Of a stretch of 64,000 nt of DNA, positions 12,530 through 24,387 are shown one piece after another. Position 1 is the first letter of the stretch. The number at the start of each line of letters is the position of its first letter. Below the pieces are notes generated by a model, which saw nothing but the letters and a program-made list of their open reading frames with translations, was not told the DNA's origin and made no database searches. The DNA lies in NCBI GenBank assembly GCA_002917075.1, contig NTMA01000054.1, forward strand, positions 217,862 through 281,861, written 5' to 3'. Both the position numbers and the translations under genes were made by a program. This DNA comes from Hawksworthiomyces lignivorus. Lineage: Eukaryota > Ascomycota > Sordariomycetes > Ophiostomatales > Ophiostomataceae.

Positions 12530-12650
12530 GAAAGTCGAAGATGCAGAGAAAACTGGAATATCTCATACGGCTTTCAAGCTCACGTTTTATCGATCATCGG
12601 AAAAATAACTGGATGATCAATTACTCTGCGTCTTGCTGTTTTGTTTGTTT

Positions 12651-13730
12651 TCACGCCGTAGTCTTTTGTGACTTTTTGCCGCTTTCCTGACCGAGGACTT
12701 CACCACTATCGTCGATACCTTCAAAGAACTCATGATGCGAAGAGGTCGGCAGCATGGGCTTAAAGGGGAGGTAACCCCATGTGATGTTCCAGCCTGCTCC
12801 TGCTTGGTCCGGCTTCCGCTCCATAACTGCAGTCATCTGCCATACTTCTCCGTACAACCTCCTCCAAAATCGCGGCGTATAGCGATGGATACCGATTGCT
12901 GGCCCGTCGTATGGCCCCTTGAGTCGACCTTGGCTTAGTCCTTGTAAGACACGCAGCCGCCTAGAATGTGGCCGCTCAACAGCCCGGATAGGCTTTGTGG
13001 CATATTTTCTCCAGTCCCATTCCTCACCATCTGTTGCTTTTGACGGCTGCTGCATAGTTCGTCTAGCAGGAACTTCCCACTCTGCGCCAGCCTGACCGGT
13101 TGACAGCTGTTTCAACAGTTCCCACTCGCCTCTTGGAACGGGAGGCAAGATACGATGAGCAAGATTCTTCCACCACTTCTTTTCTTTGGAACGAGCAGTC
13201 TTTTCTAAAAACTGCCGTCCCCAGGAATTTGATGGCGGTACTGCTTTAGCCGGATCTAGCATCTTTACATTGATTTGTGGCCGCGGAGAGTTGTGTAGCT
13301 TGTACCGACTTTGGCTCTTTGCAAAGGTCAGAAGCTTCGCCATGTCCCACCGCTCTAGCCAATCGCCGACGGGATGAGATTCCCATAATCGAGCCTCAAG
13401 TTGGATTGCGGTTTCTGGATGTTCTGGTTGCCGTAACTCAGCCATGAGCTCTCGACGCCTCCATCCAATACGGCCGAACGCCAGCATCATAATCCGCCGC
13501 ATATGAGCCATGTCCCCGAGATTCGCCGCTTGTAGATACCGGAGGTCATGGTTGGCCCGCTGTAGACGCTTAGATGGTGTTTGGTCATACCTATGCTTTC
13601 TAAATCGGTGTCGGATCCGCGGCTCGATCTGAGAGCGGCAGATAGGCGGAAGGTATGAAGCTTCACGCAAAAGATGGCGGTAGAGATGCAGAGGCTGCCG
13701 GCACAATGCTGGCCCAGCGGACGGAGGCAT
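12651..13730 (-). CDS. LYR-motif protein, Cup1-like
   Basis: A single exon of 359 residues. The N-terminus contains the LYR tripeptide at residues 16-18 (PLHLYRHLLREASYLPP), then a long basic helical stretch (RIRHRFRKHR ... LRYLQAANLGDMAHMRRIMMLAFGRIG). This resembles the fungal LYR proteins called Cup1-like. LYR proteins are small mitochondrial factors that bind the acyl carrier protein and help assemble respiratory complexes and Fe-S proteins. The remaining 250 residues are Trp-rich and fungal-specific (EKKWWKNLAHRILPPVP, RFWRRLYGEVWQM). The very basic N-terminus could be a mitochondrial targeting signal. It is separated from the convergent GNAT gene by only 121 bp. Assignment to LYR is good; the precise job is unknown. 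Confidence 0.72.
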   Translation of the reverse strand: MPPSAGPALCRQPLHLYRHLLREASYLPPICRSQIEPRIRHRFRKHRYDQTPSKRLQRANHDLRYLQAANLGDMAHMRRIMMLAFGRIGWRRRELMAELRQPEHPETAIQLEARLWESHPVGDWLERWDMAKLLTFAKSQSRYKLHNSPRPQINVKMLDPAKAVPPSNSWGRQFLEKTARSKEKKWWKNLAHRILPPVPRGEWELLKQLSTGQAGAEWEVPARRTMQQPSKATDGEEWDWRKYATKPIRAVERPHSRRLRVLQGLSQGRLKGPYDGPAIGIHRYTPRFWRRLYGEVWQMTAVMERKPDQAGAGWNITWGYLPFKPMLPTSSHHEFFEGIDDSGEVLGQESGKKSQKTTA

Positions 13731-14802
13731 TAGTTGCGACGTATAAGCGAAACAGGCTCAGCAGCTGATGGGATTTTGAAGAAGAAACTCTCCGGGCAAG
13801 CTTCTTCCTGTCGTTTGGGTACCATGCGGGCGTGAAGAGCGCTTCAAGAATACAGTTGGCAAGATGCCCAAATTGCTTTTATCTTTGCTACGTACTCCGT
13901 ACTTTTAGTGTTTAATAACCACAACTAGGTCTAACTTTTGAAAACTGTATCGACACGGAGTACATAAATAAATAAAAATTAGGCTAGCATCCTAACGAGC
14001 TTTTAAGTCTCACAGTGACCACACAGTATGTAAATTATATCCTTAAAGAATTCCTTAAAGGCGTTTTTGATTGGTTAGCATTGAGTTTCTCTCCCTTTTC
14101 TGCCTTCCACTCGCTTGCAAATCTTGGCGCGTCTTGCGGCAATGAGCCACGCACAGAACGCAGAACGCAGCACACGAAATCACGAAAACGACACGTCCGC
14201 GACACCACAACTTTAATTGAATTTCCACACACTTCAAGACCCCGGTTCCTGTACCCTCACCATCCAAACGAGATCTAGTCGAGATTTGTACATAGACTCT
14301 CCCTCTTCTTTAATCTCATCAATCTTTCTGGTCTACTTCCGTCGCTCTGGGGCTGCTCTCGACGCGAAATAACATCCTTTCTCACTGCCGGTATGTGTGG
14401 TGCAAGAGGGGTGGCGCTAAATCCCTTTGCAATTCCTTGCCTTCATCTGCATGTGTCTAACATTCTCTGTTTCTTTCTTCAAGTTCTTCGTGTGTATCTT
14501 CTCTCTCTTAAGCATTGCTTTCTTTCCCTTGTTGCTTTGGTCTTCAATTTCGCTATAAACCAAGCCAGATCCGTGCCGCGACCCATCCTGCTGATCGAAT
14601 TTAGACTAAGCCATCTTTGTTTCTTCTCCGCCCTTTTTTCCCCTTCTGTTGCATCTTCTCACCTTCATCCTCCTTCCTGCTGCTCTCCCGTATACATCGT
14701 ACGTCGTCTCTCAGCAAACGCGGCTCTGTGTTCTTGTTTCACCGGCTTGCGCTTTGCGCTCTTTCATACCTCTCTTTCTCTTCTGTACATTTTCTGCCCT
14801 GT
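13731..14802 (+). other. Divergent promoter region and long pyrimidine-rich leader of the APSES gene
   Basis: These 1.07 kb separate the LYR gene (minus) from the APSES factor (plus). Two copies of the TACTCCGTA / ACGGAGTAC motif lie at 13893-13901 and 13955-13963. From about 14280 to 14800 the plus strand is strongly C/T-rich, as in many fungal promoters and leaders. A GTATGT at 14391 could be the donor of an intron in the untranslated leader. No upstream protein is supported. Confidence 0.5.
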
Positions 14803-17773
14803 ATGGCCTCAGCAACCGTCACCACATCTCTACAATCCCACCGCGCCTCCTTTTCTGCGGCTGGCGGACCTCAGCCATTACAGACCCAAGCTCAAGCGCA
14901 GCAACTATCCGCCCCAATTCCCTCGCCAGCTACAACGTCCGTTCAGCTTGCAGCACACCCTGTAGTTTCGGCGCCATCAATCACCGCATCTCTGCTGCCT
15001 ACTCTGTCATCGCAGCCCTTGCAGACCTCGCAAGCTTTGCAGCCATCACATATTCCTGGAGGTGCCTTCGATCGTGGAAACAACTCCCTCAGTGGTGTTG
15101 CACAAATGCCTTCTGCGTCACAGCAATCCCAAGCCTCGTTACAGCATTCGTTCGCGATGAACCCACACTCTTCCCAGCAGGCGGCCTCTCTCTCTGCTTC
15201 CGCCTACCATCCCTTTTCAGAATCCTCTCAATCAAAACAGGAAGACGAAGACGCGATGAGAATTTATTCGGTCAGCCCTTTCGCCTGCATTATTTGTTGT
15301 CCTCTCCCAATTGTTGCCTTCTACTAACACTCGACTCAGGCTGTATATTCTAGCACTCAAGTGTACGAAATGGAGGTCAACGGAATTGCTGTCATGCGCC
15401 GTCGTCAGGATTCGTGGCTTAACGCCACGCAAATATTGAAAGTAGCCGGTGTAGACAAAGGAAAGCGCACCAAGATTCTAGAGAAGGAGATACAGACAGG
15501 CGAACACGAAAAAATTCAAGGTGGCTATGGAAAGTATCAGGGCACATGGATCTGCTTTGAGCGAGGTGTTGAGGTCTGCCGGCAATATGGCGTCGAGGAA
15601 ATTCTCAGGCCGCTTCTGACTTACGACATGGGCCAAGACGGTGGCGTTGCAGGCCAAGGGAATTTCAACACTCCAACTAAAGAACAGGCTATGGCAGCCC
15701 AACGGAAACGCCTTTACAACGCTAGCAATGAGAATCGTGCTAACGGAGCATCCGGCACGTTCTTCAAAGGTATCTCGAATACGGCTTCCAATATGGTTGG
15801 CATCATCAGCAAAGCTCGATTCGATTCGCCGGGTCCTCGAAATCGCCCAGCGAATGGCCAAGCAGAGAGAAATGGCCTTACTCGTGCACCAAGCTTCACA
15901 CGACAGCCGTCCTTGCAAGGTGACGAGCTACCCAATTCTCAACAGAGTTATGTATCAGATTTCACTCGTGAGAATGACTCGGTCGGCTATCTTTCTCAAC
16001 CGCAAAGCACTCAGCAAGCCAATGTTGGCGACAGTGTGGAGCCTCCTCGCAAGCGTGCCAGGATGACTGCTGCGCCCGCCGAGAGCTTTTCATTTCCTGG
16101 CTCTGCAGACGCCTATGCCAATGCCAAAGGATTTCCTGGATCTCCAACAGAGCCCAACGAGTCATTCATCTATAGCCAGGCTGGTCTTGACCTCCACTCT
16201 ATGGTTGAGGGCCTCAGTCCTCTTCCTCCTTTGCCGTTTGAGGTTTCTCCTGACGCTGAGAACAAGCGCAACACCCTCATGTCTCTCTTTATGGATTCAA
16301 ACTCTGCCGATCAGTCCCGCTACGATATCCTGCGACGCATGACGCCTCTTGAGCTAGACATGCCTATTGATGCACAAAGCCACACGGCACTGCACTGGGC
16401 AGCTACACTATCGCGCATGCCCCTCCTGCGTGCATTAATCACTAGCGGCGCAAGTCCGTTCCGCGTCAACGCCGTAGGCGAGACAGCCCTGATGCGTGCA
16501 TGTCTCGTTACGAACTCTCACGAGCACAATTCTATGCCAGATCTGCTAGATGTGCTCGGAAGCACAATTGAAGCACGCGATGCCAAAGGCCGAACCGTGC
16601 TCCACCACATTGCCGTTACCAGCTCAGTAAAGGGCCGTAGTGCCGCAAGCCGGTACTACCTTCAGTGTCTCTTGGAATGGGTGGTTCGTCAGGGAAGCGC
16701 TCCAAGCAGCCAAGTCGTCCAGTCAGGCTTGAATGGCAGCACCTCTTCAGCACCCGCGAAACTCGGCCTAGCTCGATTTATGAGCGAAATTGTTAATGCA
16801 CAAGATAAAGCAGGTGATACAGCGCTAAATATCGCCGCCAAGATTGGCAACCGTAGCATTATCTCTCAACTACTTGAAGTGTGTGCCGACCCCAATCTGC
16901 CGAATCGCCAGGGACTGAGACCGCTCGATTTTGGCGTAGGTGGCACTGCATCTAACGAAGGCGCCAATGGCGATTCATTGGATGGTGACCCAAGCGGAAT
17001 TGTTAGCAGCAGCCAGAAGAGTCGTGAGAGCAGCGATGAAATCGTATCCTGTAAGTATTTTCTTCCCAGCTGGTTATATTCCCGCAGTTTTTCGTCATTT
17101 TGGTAAAACAACACTAATGCATATCGCAGCGATAACGCATCTTCTTACAGAGACGGCGTCGGTATTCCATTCAGAAATGAAGGCGAAGCAGCAAGCTGTG
17201 GATGCTTTGCACAACTCGCTTCGGACGACTTCTGCACAGCTCGGTGAAGCACGACGGGCCTTAGAGGCGCTTGAAGAAAAGGCGAAGAGCCAGCAGCAGA
17301 CACGCCAGAAGGTCCTGAATCTATCGCGCGCGCGAGATGAGGAGCAATACCGACTTTTAGAGCTAGAGCAGTCTCAGGGACGCAGTCGCAGCGACCTCGA
17401 AAGTGTATCAGGTTGGGAAGCGGAGCTGGAGAGCCTCGCTAACGCTGGTGATACTCCCTACGGCATTAGTGAGAGCGGAGCACCATCTGTGCCTCTGCCC
17501 ACGCTGCCATCGGCATCCGTTCTGCGAGCGCGGATTAATGCGCTGCGGCTACGCACTGCAGAGACACGAAGAGCAGAACAAGCACTCAAGAGCCGCAGCC
17601 GAGAAATTGAACTCAAATTTCGGCGTCTTGTGGCCCTAGCTACCAAGTGTTCAGACGGCGATGTAGACAGCCATCTAGACGGTTTGATGCGTGCGGTGGA
17701 GAGCGAGAAAAGTGATCTTGAGATTGGTCGGGTACGCCGTTTCCTGGGCGGCGTCGAAGGGTTGGTCCACTAA
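14803..17773 (+). CDS. APSES-type cell-cycle transcription factor with ankyrin repeats (Mbp1/Res-like)
   Basis: Exons 14803-15270, 15340-17050 and 17130-17773 (introns 69 and 79 bp, CTAAC and CTAAT branches) encode 940 residues. Residues 1-150 are Ser/Gln/Ala-rich. The KilA-N/APSES DNA-binding domain covers about 160-250: YEMEVNGIAVMRRRQDSWLN, ATQILKVAG, KRTKILEKEI, and the near-invariant GGYGKYQGTW. Ankyrin repeats follow (SHTALHWAATLSRMPLLRAL, GETALMRACL, GRTVLHHIAV, GDTALNIAAKIGNRSIISQL), then a C-terminal coiled coil from about residue 720 that in yeast relatives mediates pairing with Swi6. This is the domain order of the MBF/SBF subunits that drive G1/S genes through MCB-type sites. The N-terminal extension is long for the family, so the Met just before RIYSAVYS (15256) is an alternative start. 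Confidence 0.9.
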
Positions 17774-18307
17774 GTGAAGTACATAAGGGTTACGCAGTTG
17801 CTCAGTTTCTGTTACGTTGTATTATATTGTTTCGCTATTTTTTTTATTCTTTTCCTTTCGATTCCCCTGTCTCTTCCTTTCTTACTAATGCCGGTTTCCT
17901 GTATTATAGTTGAGAGCATGTGGCGTGCCGTACTGTTCGATAAGTTTGTCGTCCAATTTTGATCATGCGGTTCGTTGAACCTATGACAACAAGCTGGTCT
18001 GCAACAAGAATAGTGAAGCAGAGGGCAGGCGATATTTACGCGGGTTTTCCCAATCCGTTTAAAAAGATTGCGTGAAGGCTCACACGAATGTGTTTGCACA
18101 TATTTGTTTCTCGTGCGTATATGCAAAGGGTTGCATGATTGCTAACTCAAGCCAAGTAATAAGAATATAAATTGAACCAAAACCTCATTCTTATTTCATG
18201 AATTCATGCTTTAGTCTAATGTTGACAGAAAGAATGCTGCTAGGAAGATAATAACGCCGTACGCCACATGTGCATGCTTCTTAAAGCCCGGCCCGTTTCA
18301 CCCTTAC
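17774..18307. other. Convergent 3' region, APSES gene / FYVE gene
   Basis: These 534 bp lie between two convergent genes and therefore hold both 3' ends. Stretches such as the T-rich segment after 17830 are compatible with polyadenylation signals. I see no gene. Confidence 0.45.
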
Positions 18308-20536
18308 TTATGTCGTCTCGACAGCGTACAACGTTTCCCACCGCTCTTCGACACCACTAACTTGCCGCTTCAGCCCTTCAATCTCCTTGTCCAGCTCTTC
18401 GACATTACGACTAAGAGCTCCAACTTCTTCAAACCGCTGTGATCCTCGAGCATTGTCCACCATCTGCTGTACAAGGAAGCGTTGCTCCTCCAGCACGACC
18501 AATTTTTCCCGCAATTCCTTCTCTTCAGTCTCAAGTGCTGACACAACTGTGCTAACTTCGCTACCAGCTACACTAGCAGAATCACCTCCCTCGCCGGTGA
18601 TCTCACCATTACGCAGCGGTGACAGGTGCGAGCTACCGTTGTTCAGGGTTGCCAGTAATCTCCTGTGTGAACTGGGGTTGCCAGACTGCTGTGCTCGTAG
18701 CATTCTCGGTACATGCTTCAGAGGCACCATATTCGCATGCAAAAATGTCGACGCTGCTGTATACACGGCTTTTTGTAACCGCTTTTGTGTCGCACTATCT
18801 GTCTTGAGGTCACGTAACCGCACAGCAGCGAGGTTGTATTTGGCAAAGCTGTCCATCAACCGCTTCCGGATTTTTGCAGCCTCTTGGATCTGGGCGTGAG
18901 TAGGTGGCAGTTTTTCCAATCCTGGTCCATCCGGTTGAAGCGACTGCAACGCACGTTGAAACATAGGCATCATCTGGCGAATACCCCACTCAAATTGCCT
19001 CAGGGTCTCGTATGCTCGCTGATCAGCTGGCTTGTGGGCAACTGCAGCTTCAAAGTCCCGCTTAGAAAAGATAGTGTTTTTGCAATCACGGCACATGCGG
19101 ATGTCAATCTCTATCTGTCCGTGTCCGGGCGCATGCGTCTTCTCAGATGCTGCTGTCGCTAGTGAGCTTCCGGTCTTCGCACTTACATGATCCTTACGAG
19201 AGGCCACACTCAAGCCAACTTCGCTCGAGCATGCCGTCTGTGGATCAGCACAAACGACTCTCCCGCATATACGACAGTGGTGCCGGCGAAAAGTCCAAGA
19301 ACCAAATTCTTGCTGGCAAAACGGGCATCGAATCACAGAGGAATCATCTTCCCATGCAACTACCGACTGTTCAACTGTCTTCCTTAGATTTTTTTGGCCC
19401 GACAGCGATGACACTGGGGCCAACAAGCTCGCCGCCCCTCCGCTTCCTCCACCGTTTGTTACTGCGACAAATTCGCTATGAGGATCTGTGAGTAGCTGTG
19501 TCAGCTTCGTGAGGCGCTTTTCTAACCTCGCAATATCTAGGTTCTGGCGTTCGATCCGCTTTACTCGAGCACCTAAAAAGACGTCTGTCAAATCGGCCTC
19601 CGCACCCTGGTGGTCGTTATAGCCCGCTCGCGACTTGAAGCATGTCTCGCATACCCGGGCCCAATAGCCACGCACAGGTTCATGGTCTGCGGATCTTGAC
19701 AGTTTCATCTGATACATGGTGTGTACTTCACAAAACAATTTGCCGCATTTCCGACAGTTGATGCTTCCATTCAATGGTCCCAATCCCTTTGCGCAAGTAG
19801 GATCAGTACAAATATCATGACCTGTCGCTCGTTGCCAGTGCTTCCGCGTGATCAGCTCATCTGGATCAACGGTTATCTCGGGGTTTGACCTCGGTGAGCT
19901 ACCATAATTGGAGGAGGCTTGTGGAGTATGCAAAGGGGGGGACTCGTTCGACTCGAATACTTCCAGGCCGCGAAGTTTCTGATTGAGTATGGATAAAGGC
20001 TGGAATTTCTTGGCTTTGGTTACTTGCTTATCAAACCAAGTCTTCACTTCATCTTGCTGAATCTCTGGAAGCTCCTGGTGCACATCATCGAGGTGTCTAG
20101 CCGTGTTAGCAAAGCAGCCTCGATGCAAAGCGAATTGTGCAGAGTATATGCAACGCACCTATTTAGCTGTAGCAGCGTAACCTAAAATCTTCAATCAACA
20201 TCGGTGCAACATGGAAATACAAATACAAAATAAAACAACAGTACCCACCATTTCCTCTTCGCATATGGGACAGAATAGTTGACTGCCACTCTGCAAGGAG
20301 GGCGCTCCAAGACTGATGTTCGCAGCAAGATCCTGGCCAGAGTCGGGAAGCGGGCTGGGAGTTGATGGCGGTGATACGCCGGTAGCATTTTGAGAGCCTC
20401 GTGATGGTGTGCTAGCATCAGACGGAGAAAAAGGGCTAGAAGAGCGCACAGATCTCGAAGCCGCCCCGACATTTGGTGGAGCAAGACCCTTGCCGCTGCC
20501 CAAGATCCTACCTCCTCCCAGCTTCCGTCCAGACAT
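18308..20536 (-). CDS. Vac1/Pep7-like FYVE-domain tethering protein (Rabenosyn type)
   Basis: Three exons, 20536-20249, a 23 bp microexon 20181-20159, and 20096-18308, give 699 residues (introns 67 and 62 bp). The microexon restores an N-terminal C2H2 finger: CPICEEEM, then VTLLQLNR, then HLDDVH. A first FYVE-like zinc domain follows (CTDPTCAK, CRKCGKLFCEVHTMY, CETC), then a coil and a second, canonical FYVE domain with CPFCQQEF, RRHHCRICGRVVC and MCRDC. The RRHHCR core is the known phosphatidylinositol 3-phosphate binding patch. A helical Rab-binding-like segment and a C-terminal coiled coil (EKELREKLVVLEEQR) complete it. Yeast Vac1 bridges Rab5/Vps21, Vps45 and PI3P in vesicle traffic to the endosome, and the same role is likely here. 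Confidence 0.88.
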
Positions 20537-21226
20537 GGGCAGGTATCGACGACGGCTCTCCGGCCGTCGGCGGCCCTTTAGTCTTACGCCTCGATTTAAG
20601 AACGGCGAGCAGGAAAGGAACTCGGAGATGGCCGGCGAAGGCGGGAGGATTGAGAGCGAGAAGATGCTGCAGGAAGGTCAAGACGGTGCGCCAACAACGA
20701 CTAGGAGGACATCCCAATAGTCCAGATATTGAGATTACTCCGGGCGTTTGGTTTATCAATATTTAATCGCCTTGCACCAGAGGCCTGCCAATGCGGGGAG
20801 TTTGAAACGACAGAGGATGATGTCGGCCGTAGGCGGTGATGTTGTTTGATGGGCGTTCGGGGCGACTTTCTGTAGACACTGTGCTCTCTATTCTATGATT
20901 ATGTAATGTTTTCGAGGATCTGCTTATCTGAGGCGGCGCTAGAGCTCGAAAACAGGGCTTACTGTACATAATATACTGTAAGCATACGAACCCGCAGACT
21001 GAACCCGTATGAAGTACTCGGTACCATTTGCTAGCTCCATACTATTCTGTATTGGAGCTCTTTCAGTGGAGCTCTTATCGTTATCCATATTCTCAGCCAG
21101 AAATAGAGAAATCGCGGAGACCTACAGTGCCTCAACTGAATTCAGCTTCAAATGAATATGGCCATTTCCTAACCTTTACAATCGGCTGGGTTGCAAGCTC
21201 CAAAGTGCACAACAGAAACAGTAGGG
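20537..21226. other. Divergent promoter region, Vac1-like / Met8
   Basis: These 690 bp separate two genes transcribed outward and contain both promoters. Short open frames overlapping here are continuations of the neighbouring frames on the wrong strand. No specific operator is recognisable. Confidence 0.45.
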
Positions 21227-22235
21227 ATGACACCCAGATTCCCTGAAGTTCAGGGAGGCGGCAGTCTGATCGTCGCCTGGCAGGTCCGGGGCAAGAAGGT
21301 TCTGGTTGTGGGCGGTGGAGAGGTAAATTCTCCGTGTTCCTTTTTCCTTTTGCCTTTGTTCTCGATTCTTCCCGATGACTTCGCAATTCGAAGTTTACTC
21401 CGTTCTCTTTACTTTATTTTTCAACTCTGACGAATTGCGCAAAACCACAGGTGGCCGCGGGTCGCATTCTCCACTGTCTCAATGCCGATGCCGTCGTGAC
21501 TGTCGTGGCGCCTATCTCAGGTCTGAGCCCGGAAGTGGCCTACCGTGTCAGCCAAAAGCAAGTCTCACATATCGACCGGCTATTCCAGCCAGCTGATTTG
21601 GATGGTGTCGACATGGTGCTTACGGCCGTCGACGACCCTGAAGCCTCGACGCAGATATGGAAGCTGTGCAAACAAAAGCGCATTCCGGTGAACGTGGCTG
21701 ATGTGCCACCAGAGTGTGACTTCTACTTTGGCAGTGTGCATCGGGATGGACCGCTGCAGATCATGGTCAGCACCAATGGTAAGGGCCCACGGCTAGCCCA
21801 TGCGATTCGCAAATATATTGCAAAGATGCTGCCCAGGCAAGCCGGCAAAGCTATTGACTCGGTGGGCGAATTACGCATAAAGCTCCGGCGTATGGCTCCA
21901 GGTTCAGAAGAAGGACCTAAGCGGATGGCCTGGTGCGTCGTATCCCTTCTTATAGCAATCTCGCTATACCAAGACATCCTTCCATTTTCTCTACTATTCT
22001 CTGTTCCTATTAACGAGTCAACGAGGCTGACAACAGCAGGATGACCAAGGTCAGCGATGCTTATTCGTTCGAAGAGCTCTGTGGCCTAACTGACGAAGAT
22101 GTCGATAACCTATTACGCTTCTACTCTGCCGGGATGGTTCCGGCGCTAGACATTCTCCTCTCCATGAGAGGCGATCCGGACCTCAGCAAAATTGATGTAT
22201 TCGACGGGTCTTTTGGCTTCAGCGTCGGCGCATGA
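21227..22235 (+). CDS. MET8: Met8: precorrin-2 dehydrogenase / sirohydrochlorin ferrochelatase
   Basis: Exons 21227-21322, 21451-21932 and 22040-22235 (introns 128 and 107 bp) encode 257 residues. The N-terminal NAD-binding fold shows GKKVLVVGGGEVAAGRIL at the first splice junction, then VVAPISGLSP, VDMVLTAVDDPEAS and the family segment PVNVADVPPECDFYFGSV. The central and C-terminal parts have QIMVSTNGKGPRLAHAIRKYI and the helical region ending SLEEL-like SFEELCGLTDEDVDNLL. Met8 oxidises precorrin-2 with NAD and inserts ferrous iron to make siroheme, the cofactor of sulfite and nitrite reductases. The length matches the yeast enzyme. The second intron ends in a tandem CAGCAG acceptor that allows Trp or Cys-Arg at the junction; Trp looks like the family form. 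Confidence 0.9.
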
Positions 22236-22667
22236 GATCAGGAACTAGCAGCCAAAGGTTGAAACCCCATTATAACAGTATAGATCGTATCGAACATTTG
22301 TGTTGCAGTTTGATTTTGAATGATGTAGCGTCTGGACAGGAGAACGATACCAGGCTCTTTCACGGTTGGTTGCCGGCTTAGACTGGAAATAAGAAAAGGT
22401 TACAATTTGATCATTTGTCTCTTCATTTGCAATACAAGTGCCTCCACGCATATACCATGCCATGCCATGCCAAATCTATTCAGATAAAGAATCAAAACTT
22501 GAACTCGGAATACCAAACTTCAGCTTACTCATATTTTCTTGCCATAATACTGAAGGACAGTGTGTTGTTTTATTCATACTGTATCACACGGTACCTTAGC
22601 TTTGACGCGTCGGCCACGACATACGTTGGACGCACTCTATCTGTAAAACGACATCCGTCGTGACCAA
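22236..22667 (+). other. Intergenic spacer, Met8 / Fta1
   Basis: A 432 bp spacer between co-oriented genes, containing the Met8 3' region and the Fta1 promoter. No recognised site or frame. Confidence 0.4.
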
Positions 22668-23765
22668 ATGGCTCGGCTCCGGAGAGAAGCGCCTCTGTCC
22701 TCTCTGGATAAGAAACAGCAGCAAAATTCAGGAAGTGAATACCAGACATTGATTCACGAAGCAGATCCTCAAATGCAGTACGATGTCTGCAACACTACAT
22801 TTTCTATGTTCCATGCCTCTCCGCTATTTGTTGGTCCCGAAGGGCTCTCTGAAATCCGGCTACAAGTTCTTAGTCACCGGTTGCGAGAGACACTTGTTGG
22901 CGATGTTGTACGCGGCGTTGAAGTTGGAGTTGACAGCAGCACTGATGGGACAATAGGAAACACTGGTGCACTGGAGACAGTCACCATCAATTGGGTCACA
23001 GCAGATGCGCTACTGGAGACATCCAAAACGGCTCTCCAGGTAGCCCTGAAGTATGAGAATGCCTTGTGTTCAGTGCTACTTCTTCCTATGCTAGATATTG
23101 TATCAGGTATGGCTTCAGCCGTTCCGGAACATTTTCTGCACCTACCACTTTTGTTCTTCAGAATGCCGACTCCGTTGAAAGCGGTCGTCATCGACTTCTT
23201 AGAAACAGCGTTTGACTGCAGAATAAAGCCCTTGCAACTGGGTAGCATGGACCTAATCCGCTGCTGGGAGGCGTGGGCCCGTGTAACAACACTACCGGCA
23301 ATTGGTCCACTTGCCAAAGATGCAGTCATTACGGTAGGATTCTGTCTTCCAAGTTCGAGACAAGTCCTCGGCAGGGTAGAGAATGAGGCAATGGTCGAGA
23401 TCGCGGACATTACCACCAATCTTGATTCGCCCCACCTAAGGGCTCTTGATATTTTCATACCAGCATACGATCTTCCTCGCTTTCTCAAAGCTGGTCAGAA
23501 GTTCTGTTCAGGGGAACCTACTGCAGATAGCACTCCATTTACAGAAGCTTTATCGCGGTACATCAAACACCATCTAGCTCTGGACATGTCTAACCCAACC
23601 GTGAGTGTGGTACGCATTGCCTGCAGCGGATTCGTCCTCTCTCAAAGTCGCGTAAAGATATTCAGCATTTCGAAGACTGGAATGAGGGCGTTTACTTCTG
23701 AGCATAAGGCAGCAGTTCAGCGATTGCTAGGAGACTTGGCACTACGGGCCAATGGCTTGACCTAA
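22668..23765 (+). CDS. Kinetochore Sim4-complex subunit Fta1 (CENP-L-like)
   Basis: A single exon of 365 residues. The N-terminal segment QYDVCNTTFSMFHASPLFVG followed by LRETLVGDVVRGVEVG resembles the opening of fungal Fta1 proteins, as does the later HLPLLFFRMPTPLKAVVIDF segment and the following short strand and helix leading to RCWEAWAR. Fta1 is the fission-yeast member of the Sim4/CCAN inner kinetochore, related to vertebrate CENP-L and budding-yeast Iml3; it works with the CENP-N partner at centromeric chromatin. The family is weakly conserved, and I rely on the overall pattern, not on a catalytic motif, so a profile search should be the test. It has no intron, unlike most neighbours. 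Confidence 0.7.
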   Translation: MARLRREAPLSSLDKKQQQNSGSEYQTLIHEADPQMQYDVCNTTFSMFHASPLFVGPEGLSEIRLQVLSHRLRETLVGDVVRGVEVGVDSSTDGTIGNTGALETVTINWVTADALLETSKTALQVALKYENALCSVLLLPMLDIVSGMASAVPEHFLHLPLLFFRMPTPLKAVVIDFLETAFDCRIKPLQLGSMDLIRCWEAWARVTTLPAIGPLAKDAVITVGFCLPSSRQVLGRVENEAMVEIADITTNLDSPHLRALDIFIPAYDLPRFLKAGQKFCSGEPTADSTPFTEALSRYIKHHLALDMSNPTVSVVRIACSGFVLSQSRVKIFSISKTGMRAFTSEHKAAVQRLLGDLALRANGLT

Positions 23766-24387
23766 GCTTAGTTTCAAATTGTCAAATATACATATTTTCA
23801 AACATCGACCAACGATAGCACCTGAACACCAGGAGGCAGCACTTTTCTCACAGAGACTTCGGAAATGCGGCTATTACACCGCAGTACACCGCCTTGGCGT
23901 GCCACTTCCACACTGGCGCTGGGATTCCACATGACAGGGGCCTTGTAGTGGTTTGATATTTATATATCCCAACAGATTCGCACGCTGCTACATCGCTCAC
24001 TCTTCAGCGGGAACTGCGGCACAGATATACAGCCAGCGCTTGTCACCGGATTCGTGGATGTTCCAAACGCAATTCACTCACTTCTTAACTATGGGTAGAT
24101 CACAAGCATACAGCGGATAGGTGATAGTAGTGGTTATTAAAGTCATTTTATTCACTCGCGATATATGCAAGTGTAATAAACTATACATCTGCTTTAAAGA
24201 AAAAAGGGGGGGGGGGGGCAGAGAGGGCTACTATCTGATGGCAGTGAAAGAAAGAACAGAAAATAAAGAAGGTGCTCATGGCATTGTGCAAATAGTCATA
24301 ACCGTACAAAAACAAGCCAGCTGTTCCATATATACTCCTATGACCCCGGGACGTCAAGAAAGTACAGAAAATGATGTGATGGTAAAT
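23766..24387. other. Convergent 3' region, Fta1 / chitinase
   Basis: These 622 bp hold the 3' ends of two convergent genes. A homopolymer of 13 G residues preceded by A residues lies at 24206-24218. No gene is seen. Confidence 0.45.

Noticed and set aside
14617..14802. Upstream extension of the APSES frame (MFLLRPFFPFCC...)
   Set aside because: It translates the pyrimidine-rich leader; composition is driven by CTT/TTC/CTC and it has no family similarity.
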